DNA from: Thermococcus bergensis | Lineage (GTDB): Archaea; Methanobacteriota_B; Thermococci; Thermococcales; Thermococcaceae | Length of the DNA stretch: 64,000 nt | Direction: 5' to 3' | Assembly: GCF_020386975.1 (NCBI RefSeq) | Contig: NZ_JABFNK010000003.1 | Location: forward strand, 62,001 to 126,000 | In this document: positions 49,548 to 58,763 of the stretch, piece by piece | How positions within the stretch are numbered: the stretch's first letter is position 1 | How the letters are laid out: each line of letters begins with the position of its first letter | Made by a program: the position numbers and the translations under genes | Notes under the pieces: generated by a model | Database searches by the model: none | What the model was told of the DNA's origin: nothing | Seen by the model: only the letters and a program-made list of their open reading frames with translations

Positions 49548-49875
49548 GCATGGCAGAGGAAGGATTTATTGTATCTCTCCTGAAGGAGGCGCAAGGGGCA
49601 TTAAATGAGCGAAAAATTGAAGTTGCAAAAAGGAAATTCGAAGAAGTTATGCATTTCTCAGAAGACTCCCATCCATGGATTTATTTTAAAGCCTGTTTTG
49701 GTTTGGTCGAAGCCTTTATGGAGGAGGGCAGCTACGCCAGTGCTATAAAATACTCAGTTGAGGCCCTTTTGAATGCTCCAGATGAAGAGATTTTTTCACT
49801 TGGGCTGTTCTTTAAATGGTTAAAAGCGTAAATTTTAAATATTTTTGTCTCATAATCTCTTTGGGTGTGAGCTGG

Positions 49876-50484
49876 ATGAGGCTTTATCGGACAGGGAAAG
49901 CGGCGCAACTCCTTGGCATCAGCAAGCCGACACTCCTCAGAAAAATCAAAGCCGGCGAGATTAAAGCATACAGGGTCGGAAAAGAATACAGAATTCCAGA
50001 AAGCGAGATTAAAAGACTCCTCGAAGGCAAAACCCCCGACAAGGTTGTAATTTACGCCAGAGTATCAAGCAGAGACCAGAAAGAAGACCTTGAAAGACAG
50101 GTCGAATACCTCAAGAACTACTGCGCATCAAAAGGCTACCAAGTTGCAAAAATCATAACAGACATTTCCCCAGGACTGAACGAGAACAGGAAGGGGTTAA
50201 AACAGCTCTTCAAACTCATTGAAAGCGGGGAAATAACAAAAGTCGTGATAACTTACAAGGACAGGCTCACCCGCTTTGGATTCAAATACCTTGAGCAGTA
50301 TTTCAACTCACACGGGGTTGAGATTGAAGTAATCTTTGATGATGAAGAGAAGACACCGGAAAAGGAACTTGTTGAGGACTTGTTAGCAATTGTTACTTCC
50401 TTTGCTGGAAAACTCTATGGTGCCCGTTCTCACAAGAAAAAACGCCTCGTCGAGGCGGTAAAAAATGCCCTCCGAGACGATTAA
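49876..50484 (+). CDS. tnpA: IS607-type serine recombinase TnpA
   Basis: A 202-residue transposase. Residues 1-50 form a MerR-like helix-turn-helix (GKAAQLLGISKPTLLRKIKA); the resolvase domain follows with the nucleophilic serine in VVIYARVSSRDQ and the arginine-containing YKDRLTRFG. It appears intact. Its end overlaps the tnpB start by 20 bases. Confidence 0.92.
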   Translation: MRLYRTGKAAQLLGISKPTLLRKIKAGEIKAYRVGKEYRIPESEIKRLLEGKTPDKVVIYARVSSRDQKEDLERQVEYLKNYCASKGYQVAKIITDISPGLNENRKGLKQLFKLIESGEITKVVITYKDRLTRFGFKYLEQYFNSHGVEIEVIFDDEEKTPEKELVEDLLAIVTSFAGKLYGARSHKKKRLVEAVKNALRDD

Positions 50485-51646
50485 GCTTACGGCAAAGTTC
50501 AAGCTCAAGACTGAACCTGAAGGGTTAGAAGAGCTTTTCTCCCTTTATCAGGAAATCGTGAACTTTTTAATCACCTACGCTTTTGAGAACAACATCACGA
50601 GCTTTTACCGGCTGAAGAAAGAGGCGTACAAGAGCCTCCGGAAGGAGTACCCCGACCTTCCGAGCCACTACATTTACACGGCCTGTCAAATGGCCACCTC
50701 AATCTACAAGAGTTACAGGAAGAGAAAAAGACGAGGAAAAGCCAACGGAAAACCCATTTTCAAAAAGCAAGTAATAATGCTGGATGATCATCTTTTCAAA
50801 CTCAACCTTGAAGGGGGATTTATCAAGCTCTCAACTCCAAGTGGAAGGCTGGAACTGGAGTTTTACCCGGCAAAACACCACGGGAAGTTCAGGAACTGGA
50901 AGGTCGGCCAAGCGTGGCTTGTTAAAAATCCAAAAGGAGTTTTCCTTCACGTAGTGTTCTCCAGGGAGGTTGAGGTTGGAGAGCCGAAGGCCGTTGTCGG
51001 CGTGGACTTGAACGAGAACAACGTTACAATTAGCCTTCCAAACGGTGAATTCATTCAGATAATCACTCACGAGAGGGAGATTAGAACGGGCTACTTCTTG
51101 AAGAGAAGGAGAATCCAGAAGAAGATAAAAACTGGTAAAAAGAGGAGAGAGCTTTTGGAAAAGTATGGCGAAAGAGAAAGGAACAGACTAAATGACTTGT
51201 ATCACAAGTTAGCAAACAAGATTGTTGAACTGACAGAGAAGTATGGTTGTATTGCCCTTGAGGATTTGACTAATATTAGAGACTCAGTTAGATACTCTGC
51301 TGAATTAAATGGCCGCTTGCACAGGTGGAGTTTTAGAAAGCTCCAGTCTATAATCGAGTACAAGGCGAAACTGAAGGGATTACGTGTCGTTTTTGTTAAT
51401 CCTGCTCGCACTTCATCCCTGTGCCCGATATGTGGGGGAAAGATAGTCCCGAATGGGCACAGGGTTTTAAAGTGTTCGAATTGTGGTTTTGAGGCTGACC
51501 GTGATGTGGTCGGCTCGTGGAATATTCGTTTGAAAGCCCTGAAGATGTGGGGAGTTCCCGTTCCCCCCGAAAGCCCTCCGATGAAGACGGGAGGAGGGAA
51601 GCCTACCCGTTACGAAATTAACACCCTACACACACTTTACGGGTAG
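50465..51646 (+). CDS. tnpB: TnpB RNA-guided nuclease of the IS607-type element
   Basis: A 393-residue TnpB, the ancestor-type of Cas12, which acts as an RNA-guided DNA nuclease that helps keep the element. RuvC residues are in place: D in VGVDLNENN, E in CIALEDLTNI and D in EADRDVVGSWN. A zinc ribbon CPICGG...CSNCGF lies between the last two. Full length and apparently active. The stop codon falls within a perfect inverted repeat, typical of the guide-RNA-encoding right end. Confidence 0.92.
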   Translation: MPSETIKLTAKFKLKTEPEGLEELFSLYQEIVNFLITYAFENNITSFYRLKKEAYKSLRKEYPDLPSHYIYTACQMATSIYKSYRKRKRRGKANGKPIFKKQVIMLDDHLFKLNLEGGFIKLSTPSGRLELEFYPAKHHGKFRNWKVGQAWLVKNPKGVFLHVVFSREVEVGEPKAVVGVDLNENNVTISLPNGEFIQIITHEREIRTGYFLKRRRIQKKIKTGKKRRELLEKYGERERNRLNDLYHKLANKIVELTEKYGCIALEDLTNIRDSVRYSAELNGRLHRWSFRKLQSIIEYKAKLKGLRVVFVNPARTSSLCPICGGKIVPNGHRVLKCSNCGFEADRDVVGSWNIRLKALKMWGVPVPPESPPMKTGGGKPTRYEINTLHTLYG

Positions 51647-51664
51647 GCAGAACGGTTGAGCGAC
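51601..51664 (+). ncRNA. candidate omega-RNA 3' end with hairpin
   Basis: GCCTACCCGT (51601-51610) and ACGGGTAGGC (51639-51648) are a perfect 10-bp inverted repeat spanning the tnpB stop. TnpB guide RNAs are made from the 3' end of tnpB to the element edge and end in a short guide from flanking DNA, here CTAAAAGCTG onward. Position and structure fit; transcription is not shown. The 5' end is not defined. Confidence 0.5.
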
Positions 51665-51867
51665 TAAAAGCTGTTCTTGTGATAATAAAGAAAAACAACA
51701 AACTCAACTTACTCAGGGATAGACTTGAAATTTTGCTCCCGCAAGTCAGCAACAGAGATCTTCAAGCCTTTTTATTATCACTAAGCGCCCTTACAAAAGG
51801 GAATGCCAAAGAGGCACAGCTCTTGGTCAAAGACATAAATTCAGAAAAACTCAAGGGAATTATAGAA

Positions 51868-52818
51868 TCACTCATGGAATATCCTGCCCAGTAATCTTTC
51901 AAACTGCTCTTTCCCCGGCCTCACTGGAAAATTATAAGGCTCTTTGCGGGGTTTCTCGTTGTAATAGGGCCTGTTGCACCCGGGGCAGCCGTGAGTCATG
52001 AAGACACTCTCGTCAAGAACTTTCAAAAGTTCCTCCTTGGAAAGACCAAAATCCACAAGTCTTCCATTGTCAAACCTGAATTCTTCAACTCTTGCTATCT
52101 TGTTTTCAATTAAATAGACTCCAATCTGCATCAATCTGTACCTATCTGGGTCTGGAGGAGTTCTGCCTTCTAACCTAGTCCCTTTAACCGGGGTAAATGC
52201 AAAAATAGAGACTTTTGCTTTTGAATCATACGCTCTTTGAACTGCCTGCAAAAACTCCTCTTCGCTCTCGCCCAGGCCAAAGATCAAATGAACAAATGCT
52301 CTCCCTTCACCGAAGACATCAACAACTGCATCGGCAAACTGCCACATTTCCTCCCAGGAGTACATAGAATCTTTTACCTTACTGTATACCCTCTCACTCG
52401 CCGCATCTACTCCAACACCAATGTAATCCACTCCAAGTCTCTGGAACTCTCTAAGGGAGTCTTTATCAACGGGAGTTATCGAGAGAGAAACTGGGAGATT
52501 TGAGGGATAAAAAGCTTCTAAAATCCTCAGGACATCTTCCTTTAAATTAGGATAATCTATGGTTTGCAGGCAGATTCTTGCAAATTTTGAGTCTTTTATT
52601 TTTGTCACAACTTCTTCTAGCTCGAATGCCGGCCAGGTTACCCTTGAAAGCTTTTCAACGTCTGCTCTGCTCTCCCTGGCCTGAACGCAAAAGGCACAAT
52701 TGTTTAGACATCTTCCTTCATAATAGGTCATAAAATAGGCTGTTGTGGGTTTTGCAAGCATTTTTCCACTCTTAAAGCCCAAGACAACTGCGGTTCCGTA
52801 TGAGACCCTTATTTTCAT
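51868..52818 (-). CDS. radical SAM protein, BioB-like
   Basis: A 316-residue radical SAM enzyme with the cluster motif CLNNCAFC early in the protein and the biotin/lipoyl-synthase-like core (ICLQTIDYPN, LSITPVDKDSL, IGVGVDAASERV). The C-terminal THGCPGCNRPYYNEKP adds three cysteine/histidine ligands. Archaeal lipoyl synthase halves LipS1/LipS2 are of this general type, so that is one option, but I cannot decide it. Its start overlaps the stop of the upstream MFS gene by four bases. Confidence 0.8.
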   Translation of the reverse strand: MKIRVSYGTAVVLGFKSGKMLAKPTTAYFMTYYEGRCLNNCAFCVQARESRADVEKLSRVTWPAFELEEVVTKIKDSKFARICLQTIDYPNLKEDVLRILEAFYPSNLPVSLSITPVDKDSLREFQRLGVDYIGVGVDAASERVYSKVKDSMYSWEEMWQFADAVVDVFGEGRAFVHLIFGLGESEEEFLQAVQRAYDSKAKVSIFAFTPVKGTRLEGRTPPDPDRYRLMQIGVYLIENKIARVEEFRFDNGRLVDFGLSKEELLKVLDESVFMTHGCPGCNRPYYNEKPRKEPYNFPVRPGKEQFERLLGRIFHE

Positions 52819-53984
52819 AGCGTTTTCCTCCTTAACACCTTGAGCAATAGAAGGTTTAGCAGAGATAAAAATGTTAGCACTGGGAGGAAAAGGAATACCG
52901 ACTCATAGCCCTTAATCTCTGCCAGATAGCCAAGTGCTAAAGGTCCAGAAAGGTACCCCAAGTCAAAGAACATTGTATAAATACCTGAGCCAACTCCCCT
53001 TACATTTTTGGGAAGAGTGGCCAAAGCGAGCATTTGAAGAGAAGGAACTGTCAGTCCAAATCCCATTCCTAAAACAACTGCACTTAAATATGCCTCGGGA
53101 GGCAGGAGGTAGAGGAATAAAACAACGTACGCAAGTGTAACCAGCAGTAAACCCGCAGAAGCAACTGGAATCGGCCCCCTTTTGTCTGCCTCCCTTCCCC
53201 CAAAGACCCTTGTAAGAAAGCTAAAGCCACCCATGATGCTCGCGTATATTCCAAAAATACCCGTGCCCAGTCCAAGGACCTTGTAGTATGCCGGAAGGAA
53301 AGTGTACGCCCCACTATACGCAAAGCTCATAAAGAAAAGTGAAATCGCAGCACCTACAAAGGAGAGATTAACCAGTTCCCTATAAGAACCTTTCTTTTCC
53401 TCGCTTTCTTTAAACCTTATCTTGGCCTTAACCTCTCTATAAGCGGTTGATACAAACAGAAATCCCACTAAAGAGAGCAAAATCGCGAGAACGAAGGCAA
53501 AATTGAACCCAAAGTAGTCTGCAACAAGCCCCCCTACAGCAGGACCGATGAGCTGACTTAGAGAAAACATGGTTCCTCTCCATCCAAGAGTCTCCCCAAC
53601 TCTTCCTTTAGGAGCTAAGTTTATGGCTGTCGCTAGGGAAGCCGGAAAGAAAAATGCTGATGCAATACCGTGCACTGCCCTTCCCGCAGCAAAAATAACC
53701 AGATTTTGCATGAGAAATGAGAGAAGGTAAAATACTCCTGCAACTGCTCCCAGGACTGTGCCCATCATCATTGCCTCAAAACTTTTTCCTTTGTCTCCTA
53801 AGATACCCCCAACCGGCTTCAATATAAGGGCAAATATCGAAGAAACAGAAGCTACTGTGCCAACCAAGAAAGGACTAGCCCCAAAACTTATAGCGAGAGG
53901 AGAAATTAGAGGCGCCACTAAGATATAACCCAAAAAGAAGAAAAATGCCGAAAAGTGAAGGAGCCACAGGTCTTTTCTCTCCAT
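52815..53984 (-). CDS. MFS transporter
   Basis: A 389-residue major facilitator with 12 membrane segments; loop motif GGILGDKGKSFEAMMMG between segments 2 and 3 and FGGREADKRGPIPV in the central loop. Coupled to the BioB-like gene by a four-base overlap. The substrate is unknown. Confidence 0.85.
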   Translation of the reverse strand: MERKDLWLLHFSAFFFFLGYILVAPLISPLAISFGASPFLVGTVASVSSIFALILKPVGGILGDKGKSFEAMMMGTVLGAVAGVFYLLSFLMQNLVIFAAGRAVHGIASAFFFPASLATAINLAPKGRVGETLGWRGTMFSLSQLIGPAVGGLVADYFGFNFAFVLAILLSLVGFLFVSTAYREVKAKIRFKESEEKKGSYRELVNLSFVGAAISLFFMSFAYSGAYTFLPAYYKVLGLGTGIFGIYASIMGGFSFLTRVFGGREADKRGPIPVASAGLLLVTLAYVVLFLYLLPPEAYLSAVVLGMGFGLTVPSLQMLALATLPKNVRGVGSGIYTMFFDLGYLSGPLALGYLAEIKGYESVFLFLPVLTFLSLLNLLLLKVLRRKTL

Positions 53985-53994
53985 TATCTTCCCC

Positions 53995-54912
53995 CTAAAT
54001 TTCCGCTACTGGACTTTCCATGCCATCTTTCATGTACGCAACGCTCATGTGCTTGGTATTCTTAGCGAATCCTATATTTCCTTCCCTATCAACCATAATT
54101 ATTCCCATATTGTCCTGCCCAAAGTGTTTAGTTGCAAGCTCTATTGCAGCTTCACTGGCCTTTTGTGCATTCAATCCGAACCTAACAAAGTCTGTAGCAG
54201 TTTTTGCGAGGGACAGCTTTATGGCGACTTCTCCAAGCCCAGTGCAAGAAGCTCCAGCAAATTCATTAGCATAAGTTCCGGCACCGATTATTGGAGTATC
54301 GCCAACCCTTCCAAACATCTTCAAGAAAACTCCTCCCGTTGAAGTGCCTGCCACTATTTCCTGGCCATCGAAGGCAACTGCCCCGACGGTACTCCTTAAA
54401 ACTTCAGGATATTCCTTTATCAGCTCGCTAATCTTTTTCCAGTGGGGGATGTTTCCATCTTCAAGAAGTTTTTGTCTAAGCTTTTTCCACTGTTCAATTC
54501 TTTCCTCTGTTACGGGATTATACTCCTCAAACCCCATCAAACGGGCGAATTTAAGGGCTCCTTCCCCAGCAAGGAGAACGTGGTCAGTCTTCTCCATGAC
54601 TTTCCTTGCCACGCTTATGGGATTTTTAACCCCCCATATGCCTGCAATGGCTCCTGCTTCAAGATTGGAGCGCATAATAGCGGCATCCATCTCAACCCTG
54701 CCATCTAATGTCAAAACGCTACCCGTTCCGGCGTTAAAGATAGGATTGTCCTCCAGTACTTTAACGGCTTCTTCAACGGCATCCAGAGCAGAACCTCGTT
54801 TTAACTCTTTCCAGCCTGCCAAAACCGCTTCTCTAACCCCTTCAAGGATTTTTGGAATTCTTTCTTCATTTTTTATTGTCCCGGCACCACCATGAACAAT
54901 AATAGCAACCAT
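53995..54912 (-). CDS. isoaspartyl peptidase / L-asparaginase (Ntn type)
   Basis: A 305-residue plant-type asparaginase precursor that cleaves itself to expose a threonine. The N-terminus MVAIIVHGGAGTI and NPIFNAGTGSVLTLDG are family blocks; the nucleophile is the T in LRSTVGAVAFD, with GDTPIIGAGTYAN following. It removes isoaspartyl dipeptides or hydrolyses asparagine. ATG 54912 is preceded by GTGGTGG. Confidence 0.92.
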   Translation of the reverse strand: MVAIIVHGGAGTIKNEERIPKILEGVREAVLAGWKELKRGSALDAVEEAVKVLEDNPIFNAGTGSVLTLDGRVEMDAAIMRSNLEAGAIAGIWGVKNPISVARKVMEKTDHVLLAGEGALKFARLMGFEEYNPVTEERIEQWKKLRQKLLEDGNIPHWKKISELIKEYPEVLRSTVGAVAFDGQEIVAGTSTGGVFLKMFGRVGDTPIIGAGTYANEFAGASCTGLGEVAIKLSLAKTATDFVRFGLNAQKASEAAIELATKHFGQDNMGIIMVDREGNIGFAKNTKHMSVAYMKDGMESPVAEI

Positions 54913-54981
54913 TAGAACCACCACTACGTAATGCCTTCGAAAGGTTAAAAGCATTATGGAAACGAAAAGAGAGAAGTTTCA

Positions 54982-55899
54982 TCAGCTCAGGCTCATGTTT
55001 ATTATTGTCTCCCCTATATTCTCAAGGTACTCCAGTATTCTCCGATAGCTGTCCATGGCAACGGACTTTCTGTAGTCTATAGATTTTATACGAGCCTTTA
55101 GTTCAAGCATTATTTTGTCAATCTTTTTCAGGTCTTTTTGGATTATTTGATCTATAACCTTTTGGATTATCTCCCTCAAGTACGAAATATCCAAATCAGG
55201 ATCAAAGTTTTCAGCTATTCTGACCATGTGGTCTCCTATTCTTTCAATATTGCGCACTATAAAGAGGACTCCCAAAAGATCGAAATTCCTCTTAATAAGT
55301 TCATCATCCCTCGCTATGCTACCCCCAGAGAGAATCTTATTCACCGTCCTCAGTGTCAAGAAATAAAAGCGGTCCAGTTCGTTTTCGAGACCATTGATGT
55401 CCCTAAGAACTTCCTTTTTTTCAAATTCTCCTATAAGCATAAGGTCCTCTATCATTGAAAGCAAAATAGAGGCCAGTCTTTCTATTATTTCCCTCAGATT
55501 TACTTCTTCATCCGCCAGCAGGCTTTTGCTTATAATTCTAAGGGGCTCTTCTAAGATTATTTCCAATCCTGGGAGGTTCTGAATTGTCCCTCGTATCTTC
55601 ACTTTATATAGCGGCATGTCCTCCGTGAATTTTACATCAATAACGTCATACCCCTGTATGTAGGCGGAAATCAGAAGCCTAATCGCCATGTCTGGTGAAA
55701 TGTCCTTAGAAATAATAAGTTCCTTACTCTCGCTAACTTCTTTAGGCTCTTTGGGAAGTATCATCAGGGAACCATCGGGATTAATCACTATCGGGACAAC
55801 ATCCCCCTGCTTCAGATTATTTTCCTTCACCCACTTTTTTGGAAGTGAGATGATATATGAGCTTCGTCCTGTGAACTGTATCTTCCTAAACTCCATACC
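54982..55899 (-). CDS. AbrB/PhoU-domain phosphate-type regulator
   Basis: A 305-residue protein with an N-terminal AbrB-like DNA-binding domain (KIQFTGRSSYIISLPKKWVK) and C-terminal PhoU-like helices (NELDRFYFLTLRTVNKIL, RIGDHMVRIAENFD). Such fusions regulate phosphate uptake in archaea, but no pst genes are nearby. ATG 55899 is preferred to a start ten codons earlier because GGGTGCGTGG precedes it. Confidence 0.85.
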   Translation of the reverse strand, partial: GMEFRKIQFTGRSSYIISLPKKWVKENNLKQGDVVPIVINPDGSLMILPKEPKEVSESKELIISKDISPDMAIRLLISAYIQGYDVIDVKFTEDMPLYKVKIRGTIQNLPGLEIILEEPLRIISKSLLADEEVNLREIIERLASILLSMIEDLMLIGEFEKKEVLRDINGLENELDRFYFLTLRTVNKILSGGSIARDDELIKRNFDLLGVLFIVRNIERIGDHMVRIAENFDPDLDISYLREIIQKVIDQIIQKDLKKIDKIMLELKARIKSIDYRKSVAMDSYRRILEYLENIGETIINMSLS

Positions 55900-55953
55900 A
55901 CGCACCCAATCTATATAGAATTCCTGCAATATAAATATTTTGACGTTTCGGCT

Positions 55954-56817
55954 TTACTCCCCTACTTCCAGACTCTCTTCGCCATGATTGCGTGTGAGTA
56001 GCATAATCTCAATAGTCTTCAGGAACTCCCTAAGGAATTCTAAGCCTCCACCATAGTTAACAGCCCCCGGATGGAGGGAGAGATAAAACATAAACCCTTC
56101 CTCAGAAGCTTTCTTATAATCATAAAGAGCTACAGATAGCCTCTCCTGTACCTGAGTCTCGTTGATATACCATGTGTACTCCCTGTTCACGATCCGCTCG
56201 CTACTGCCGTTAGGGAATATCAAGTAGTCTCTCGTCACCACTGTGAGGTTGTGCTCTAGAATAGTCCTCAGAGTTTCGTTGTTTAATGCCCACGCCGGCG
56301 GAAGAAAGAGTGATGGCTTTCCAAAGCCCAATGAGAATACCAGCGAAGTGGCGTTGTCGAGTTTCTCAGCAGCTAGCTCATAGGAGCAGTTGAACTCGTG
56401 ATATGTATGGGCGTACCCGTGGAGCTCCACTCTATATCCTTTCTCCCGTAGTTCGTGAAGATACTCAACAAATTCTGGGTGCTTCCTTAAATCCCACGTG
56501 CCATTATAGTGCGTGGTATCGAAGACTGGAACTACAAACAGAATTGTGGAGGTTGAATAGTTAAACTCGTCGAGAATGGCTATTATCTCGCGGATTTCAT
56601 CAAAATAAATGGGAGCAACATCGTGAATCAATATTGTTGGCCTCTCATAGTGGATGATTTCGTGAGTTATATCCCCACTTGGGCCGCGATCAAGCAGCTC
56701 TGTTTCCTCTGCATTCCCTCCCGAAGGAGTACTCTCCCGATGGTAAGTAACGTTTCCCACCAATATTGCGAAGACAAAAATTACAAGCATTAAGACGGCA
56801 AGGTACCTTTTTTCCAC
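55954..56817 (-). CDS. DUF2334 polysaccharide-deacetylase-like protein
   Basis: A 287-residue protein with one N-terminal membrane segment (YLAVLMLVIFVFAILVG), so anchored with its domain outside. The deacetylase-fold motifs are TILIHDVAPIYFDE, ELHGYAHTYHE and LSLHPGAVNYGG, supplying D and H metal ligands. Substrate unknown. GTG 56817 with GGGTGGT upstream is preferred to GTG 56829. Confidence 0.8.
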   Translation of the reverse strand: MEKRYLAVLMLVIFVFAILVGNVTYHRESTPSGGNAEETELLDRGPSGDITHEIIHYERPTILIHDVAPIYFDEIREIIAILDEFNYSTSTILFVVPVFDTTHYNGTWDLRKHPEFVEYLHELREKGYRVELHGYAHTYHEFNCSYELAAEKLDNATSLVFSLGFGKPSLFLPPAWALNNETLRTILEHNLTVVTRDYLIFPNGSSERIVNREYTWYINETQVQERLSVALYDYKKASEEGFMFYLSLHPGAVNYGGGLEFLREFLKTIEIMLLTRNHGEESLEVGE

Positions 56818-56878
56818 TAGACCTACCACCCAGTAATCTAAGGTATGAAATATAAAAAAGGTTACCGTTTCAAGGAGG

Positions 56879-57192
56879 TCAGTCTATAATCCTTTCCATC
56901 CAGCTTCCCCTTAGGAACCAGAGAAAAGCGAATAATCCGGCAATAACATTACTAAGGCCCATACCCAGAAAAAATACTCACTGAAGACCCTATGACCACA
57001 CATAATCCAAAAGGTAGCGAGTGTTTGAGAAAACCGTCGCTATGGCGGCACCTGCAACACCAAGCCTTGAAACCCAAAAAACTAAAGGTCGAAAACAAGG
57101 TTGTTGAGAATTAACGGCCAAGATAACTTGAAGAGAGTTTTCTCAATGTTGGCCTCTAAGATTTCCGTTCTTATTTCTGCTATTCCAGCCAT
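56879..57192 (-). pseudogene. decayed remnant of a second MATE transporter
   Basis: The region between the DUF2334 and MATE genes is not empty. On the minus strand it encodes the MATE N-terminus (EILEANIEKTLFKLSWPLI, like EIVEGNIEKTMLKLSYPLI of the neighbour), then a middle piece (RLGVAGAAIATVFSN) and the C-terminus (GMGLSNVIAG... LWFLRGSWMERIID) ending at 56879. These occur in about 310 bases instead of 1,380, in more than one frame, so this is a tandem paralogue reduced by internal deletions. Confidence 0.88.
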
Positions 57193-57209
57193 GACAAAAA
57201 TATATAAAT

Positions 57210-58580
57210 TTAATGGCCTATTATACGCTTCATCCAGCTTCCTCTAAGGAACCACAAAAAGCCAATTGTTGCTGCCAATACATTGCTTAGACCCATTCCA
57301 AGCCATACACCTGTTGTATCTGCCATTAATTTTCCAAGGAAGTATGCTAAGGGAATCCTAAGCCCCCACAGCCTCAGCATGCTAAGCAACATGCTCTTTT
57401 TGGTATGTCCAGAGCTCTGGAAGACATTGTTTACAGCTGAAAAAATACCAAAAAACGGCAATGAAAATGCAAAATACCTAACAAACTTAGCACTCTCCGC
57501 TAAAACTCTTTCATCCCTCACAAAGAACCCAAATATTTGGGCCCTGAACACAACCACTATGAGAGTTCCAATAGTGAGGACAATTAAATTGGTCAGCATA
57601 GCCATTTCAGCAATCTTCTTTGCCCTCTCATACTTCTCCGCACCAACATTTTGCCCAACCATAGTTCCCATTGCCATGCTTATGCCATCGGCTATAGCAA
57701 ACATAAAGTTGGTAAGGCGGTTAGCTATGGTGTAAGTAGCAAATGCGACAGTTCCATAGATGTAAATTATCCTTGTAAGCACTACGAACCCAAAGGCATC
57801 GGTGGAGAAACCTACACTTGAAGGCAGCCCCACTCTAAAAATCCGCTTGTAAAAGTCCCAATCCGGTTTGAGGTTTTCCAACGTTAAGTGTATCCCTACT
57901 TTTCCTTTAAAGAGCAGGTATCCGCCAATTAAAGACCCAATGCTGTTGGAAAACATCGTAGCAACTGCAGCCCCAACAACCCCCAGTCTAGGGAATCCCA
58001 GCCATCCAAAAATTAAAAGCGGGTCTAGGATAATATTAAGAAAAACTGTAAACATGTTAATCTTAACAGGTGTTTTAGTGTCCCCCACCCCTCTCAGTAG
58101 AAAGTTAAAAGCAAAAAGAGTAAACGAAAAAGGTATTCCAATGAATATTACCCTAATATAGTTTAATGCATATGGATAAACCTCGGGAGTCACTTTCATA
58201 AAATCAAGCGCAACAGGTGCTATTATTAACCCAAAAACTGCCACAAACGCCGAAAAAAGCATCATTAAAGAATATAATGCACCAGCGGCTCTATTGGCCT
58301 TCTCATAATCTTTGGCTCCGATATATTGGCTCACAAAGGCAAAGCCCGCAGTCGCAAAGCCCATTCCAATGCTCATAAAAAACCACACGAGAGGCCAGGC
58401 TGTCCCTGGGGCAGAGAGTTCTTCCGTACCTAATCTCCCCAGCCAAAAAGTATCTGTGAGGTTATAAAGAACTTGAACCATGTTGTTGATTATTAAAGGA
58501 TAGGATAACTTAAGCATGGTTTTCTCTATGTTGCCCTCCACTATCTCCTGCCTCATTGCTTGAATCTTCTCTCCGTCCAT
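57210..58580 (-). CDS. MATE-family multidrug/toxin efflux transporter
   Basis: A 456-residue MATE exporter with 12 membrane segments in two related halves (PGTAWPLVWFFMSIGMGFATAG and IADGISMAMGTMVGQNVGAE). It uses a sodium or proton gradient to export cationic compounds. ATG 58580 with AAGGTGG upstream is preferred to GTG 58589. Confidence 0.92.
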   Translation of the reverse strand: MDGEKIQAMRQEIVEGNIEKTMLKLSYPLIINNMVQVLYNLTDTFWLGRLGTEELSAPGTAWPLVWFFMSIGMGFATAGFAFVSQYIGAKDYEKANRAAGALYSLMMLFSAFVAVFGLIIAPVALDFMKVTPEVYPYALNYIRVIFIGIPFSFTLFAFNFLLRGVGDTKTPVKINMFTVFLNIILDPLLIFGWLGFPRLGVVGAAVATMFSNSIGSLIGGYLLFKGKVGIHLTLENLKPDWDFYKRIFRVGLPSSVGFSTDAFGFVVLTRIIYIYGTVAFATYTIANRLTNFMFAIADGISMAMGTMVGQNVGAEKYERAKKIAEMAMLTNLIVLTIGTLIVVVFRAQIFGFFVRDERVLAESAKFVRYFAFSLPFFGIFSAVNNVFQSSGHTKKSMLLSMLRLWGLRIPLAYFLGKLMADTTGVWLGMGLSNVLAATIGFLWFLRGSWMKRIIGH

Positions 58581-58763
58581 ATAGGCCACCTTAGTGAGAT
58601 ATCATTGATCATTGCATATCTTAATTCTGTTCAAAAGTGATCGCCTTGTGCTTAAATGAAAATCGAAACGTTACTATAAAAAGCTTATTATGGATAAATT
58701 ATCCACAGAATAGGTCTTTCAGAAATGAAAGAGTAATTTAAGAAGAAAAGAGGGGTAAAGAGC

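Larger units (their letters stand above)
49828..51664 (+). mobile_element. IS607-type element with tnpA and tnpB
   Basis: Element of about 1.84 kb with a MerR/serine recombinase tnpA and a tnpB accessory gene. Edges are placed by reconstructing the interrupted gene, with uncertainty of about ten bases because TAAAAGC occurs at both junctions. IS607 elements have no terminal inverted repeats, as here. A perfect 10-bp inverted repeat lies at the right end. Confidence 0.8.
49544..51894 (+). pseudogene. TPR-like gene split by an IS607-type element
   Basis: Two fragments of one gene flank the IS607-type element. The 5' part starts at ATG 49544, overlapping the RIO2 stop by ATGA, and runs to FFKWLKA where a stop follows at once. 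The 3' part resumes in matching register at ...LKAVLVIIKKNNKLN (from about 51664) and ends at 51894. Joined within the shared TAAAAGC (49821-49827, 51665-51671) they give about 168 codons: helical, TPR-like (YASAIKYSVEALLNAPDE, GNAKEAQLLVKD). No function is known to me. The 3' end overlaps the convergent radical SAM gene by 27 bases. Confidence 0.78.
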
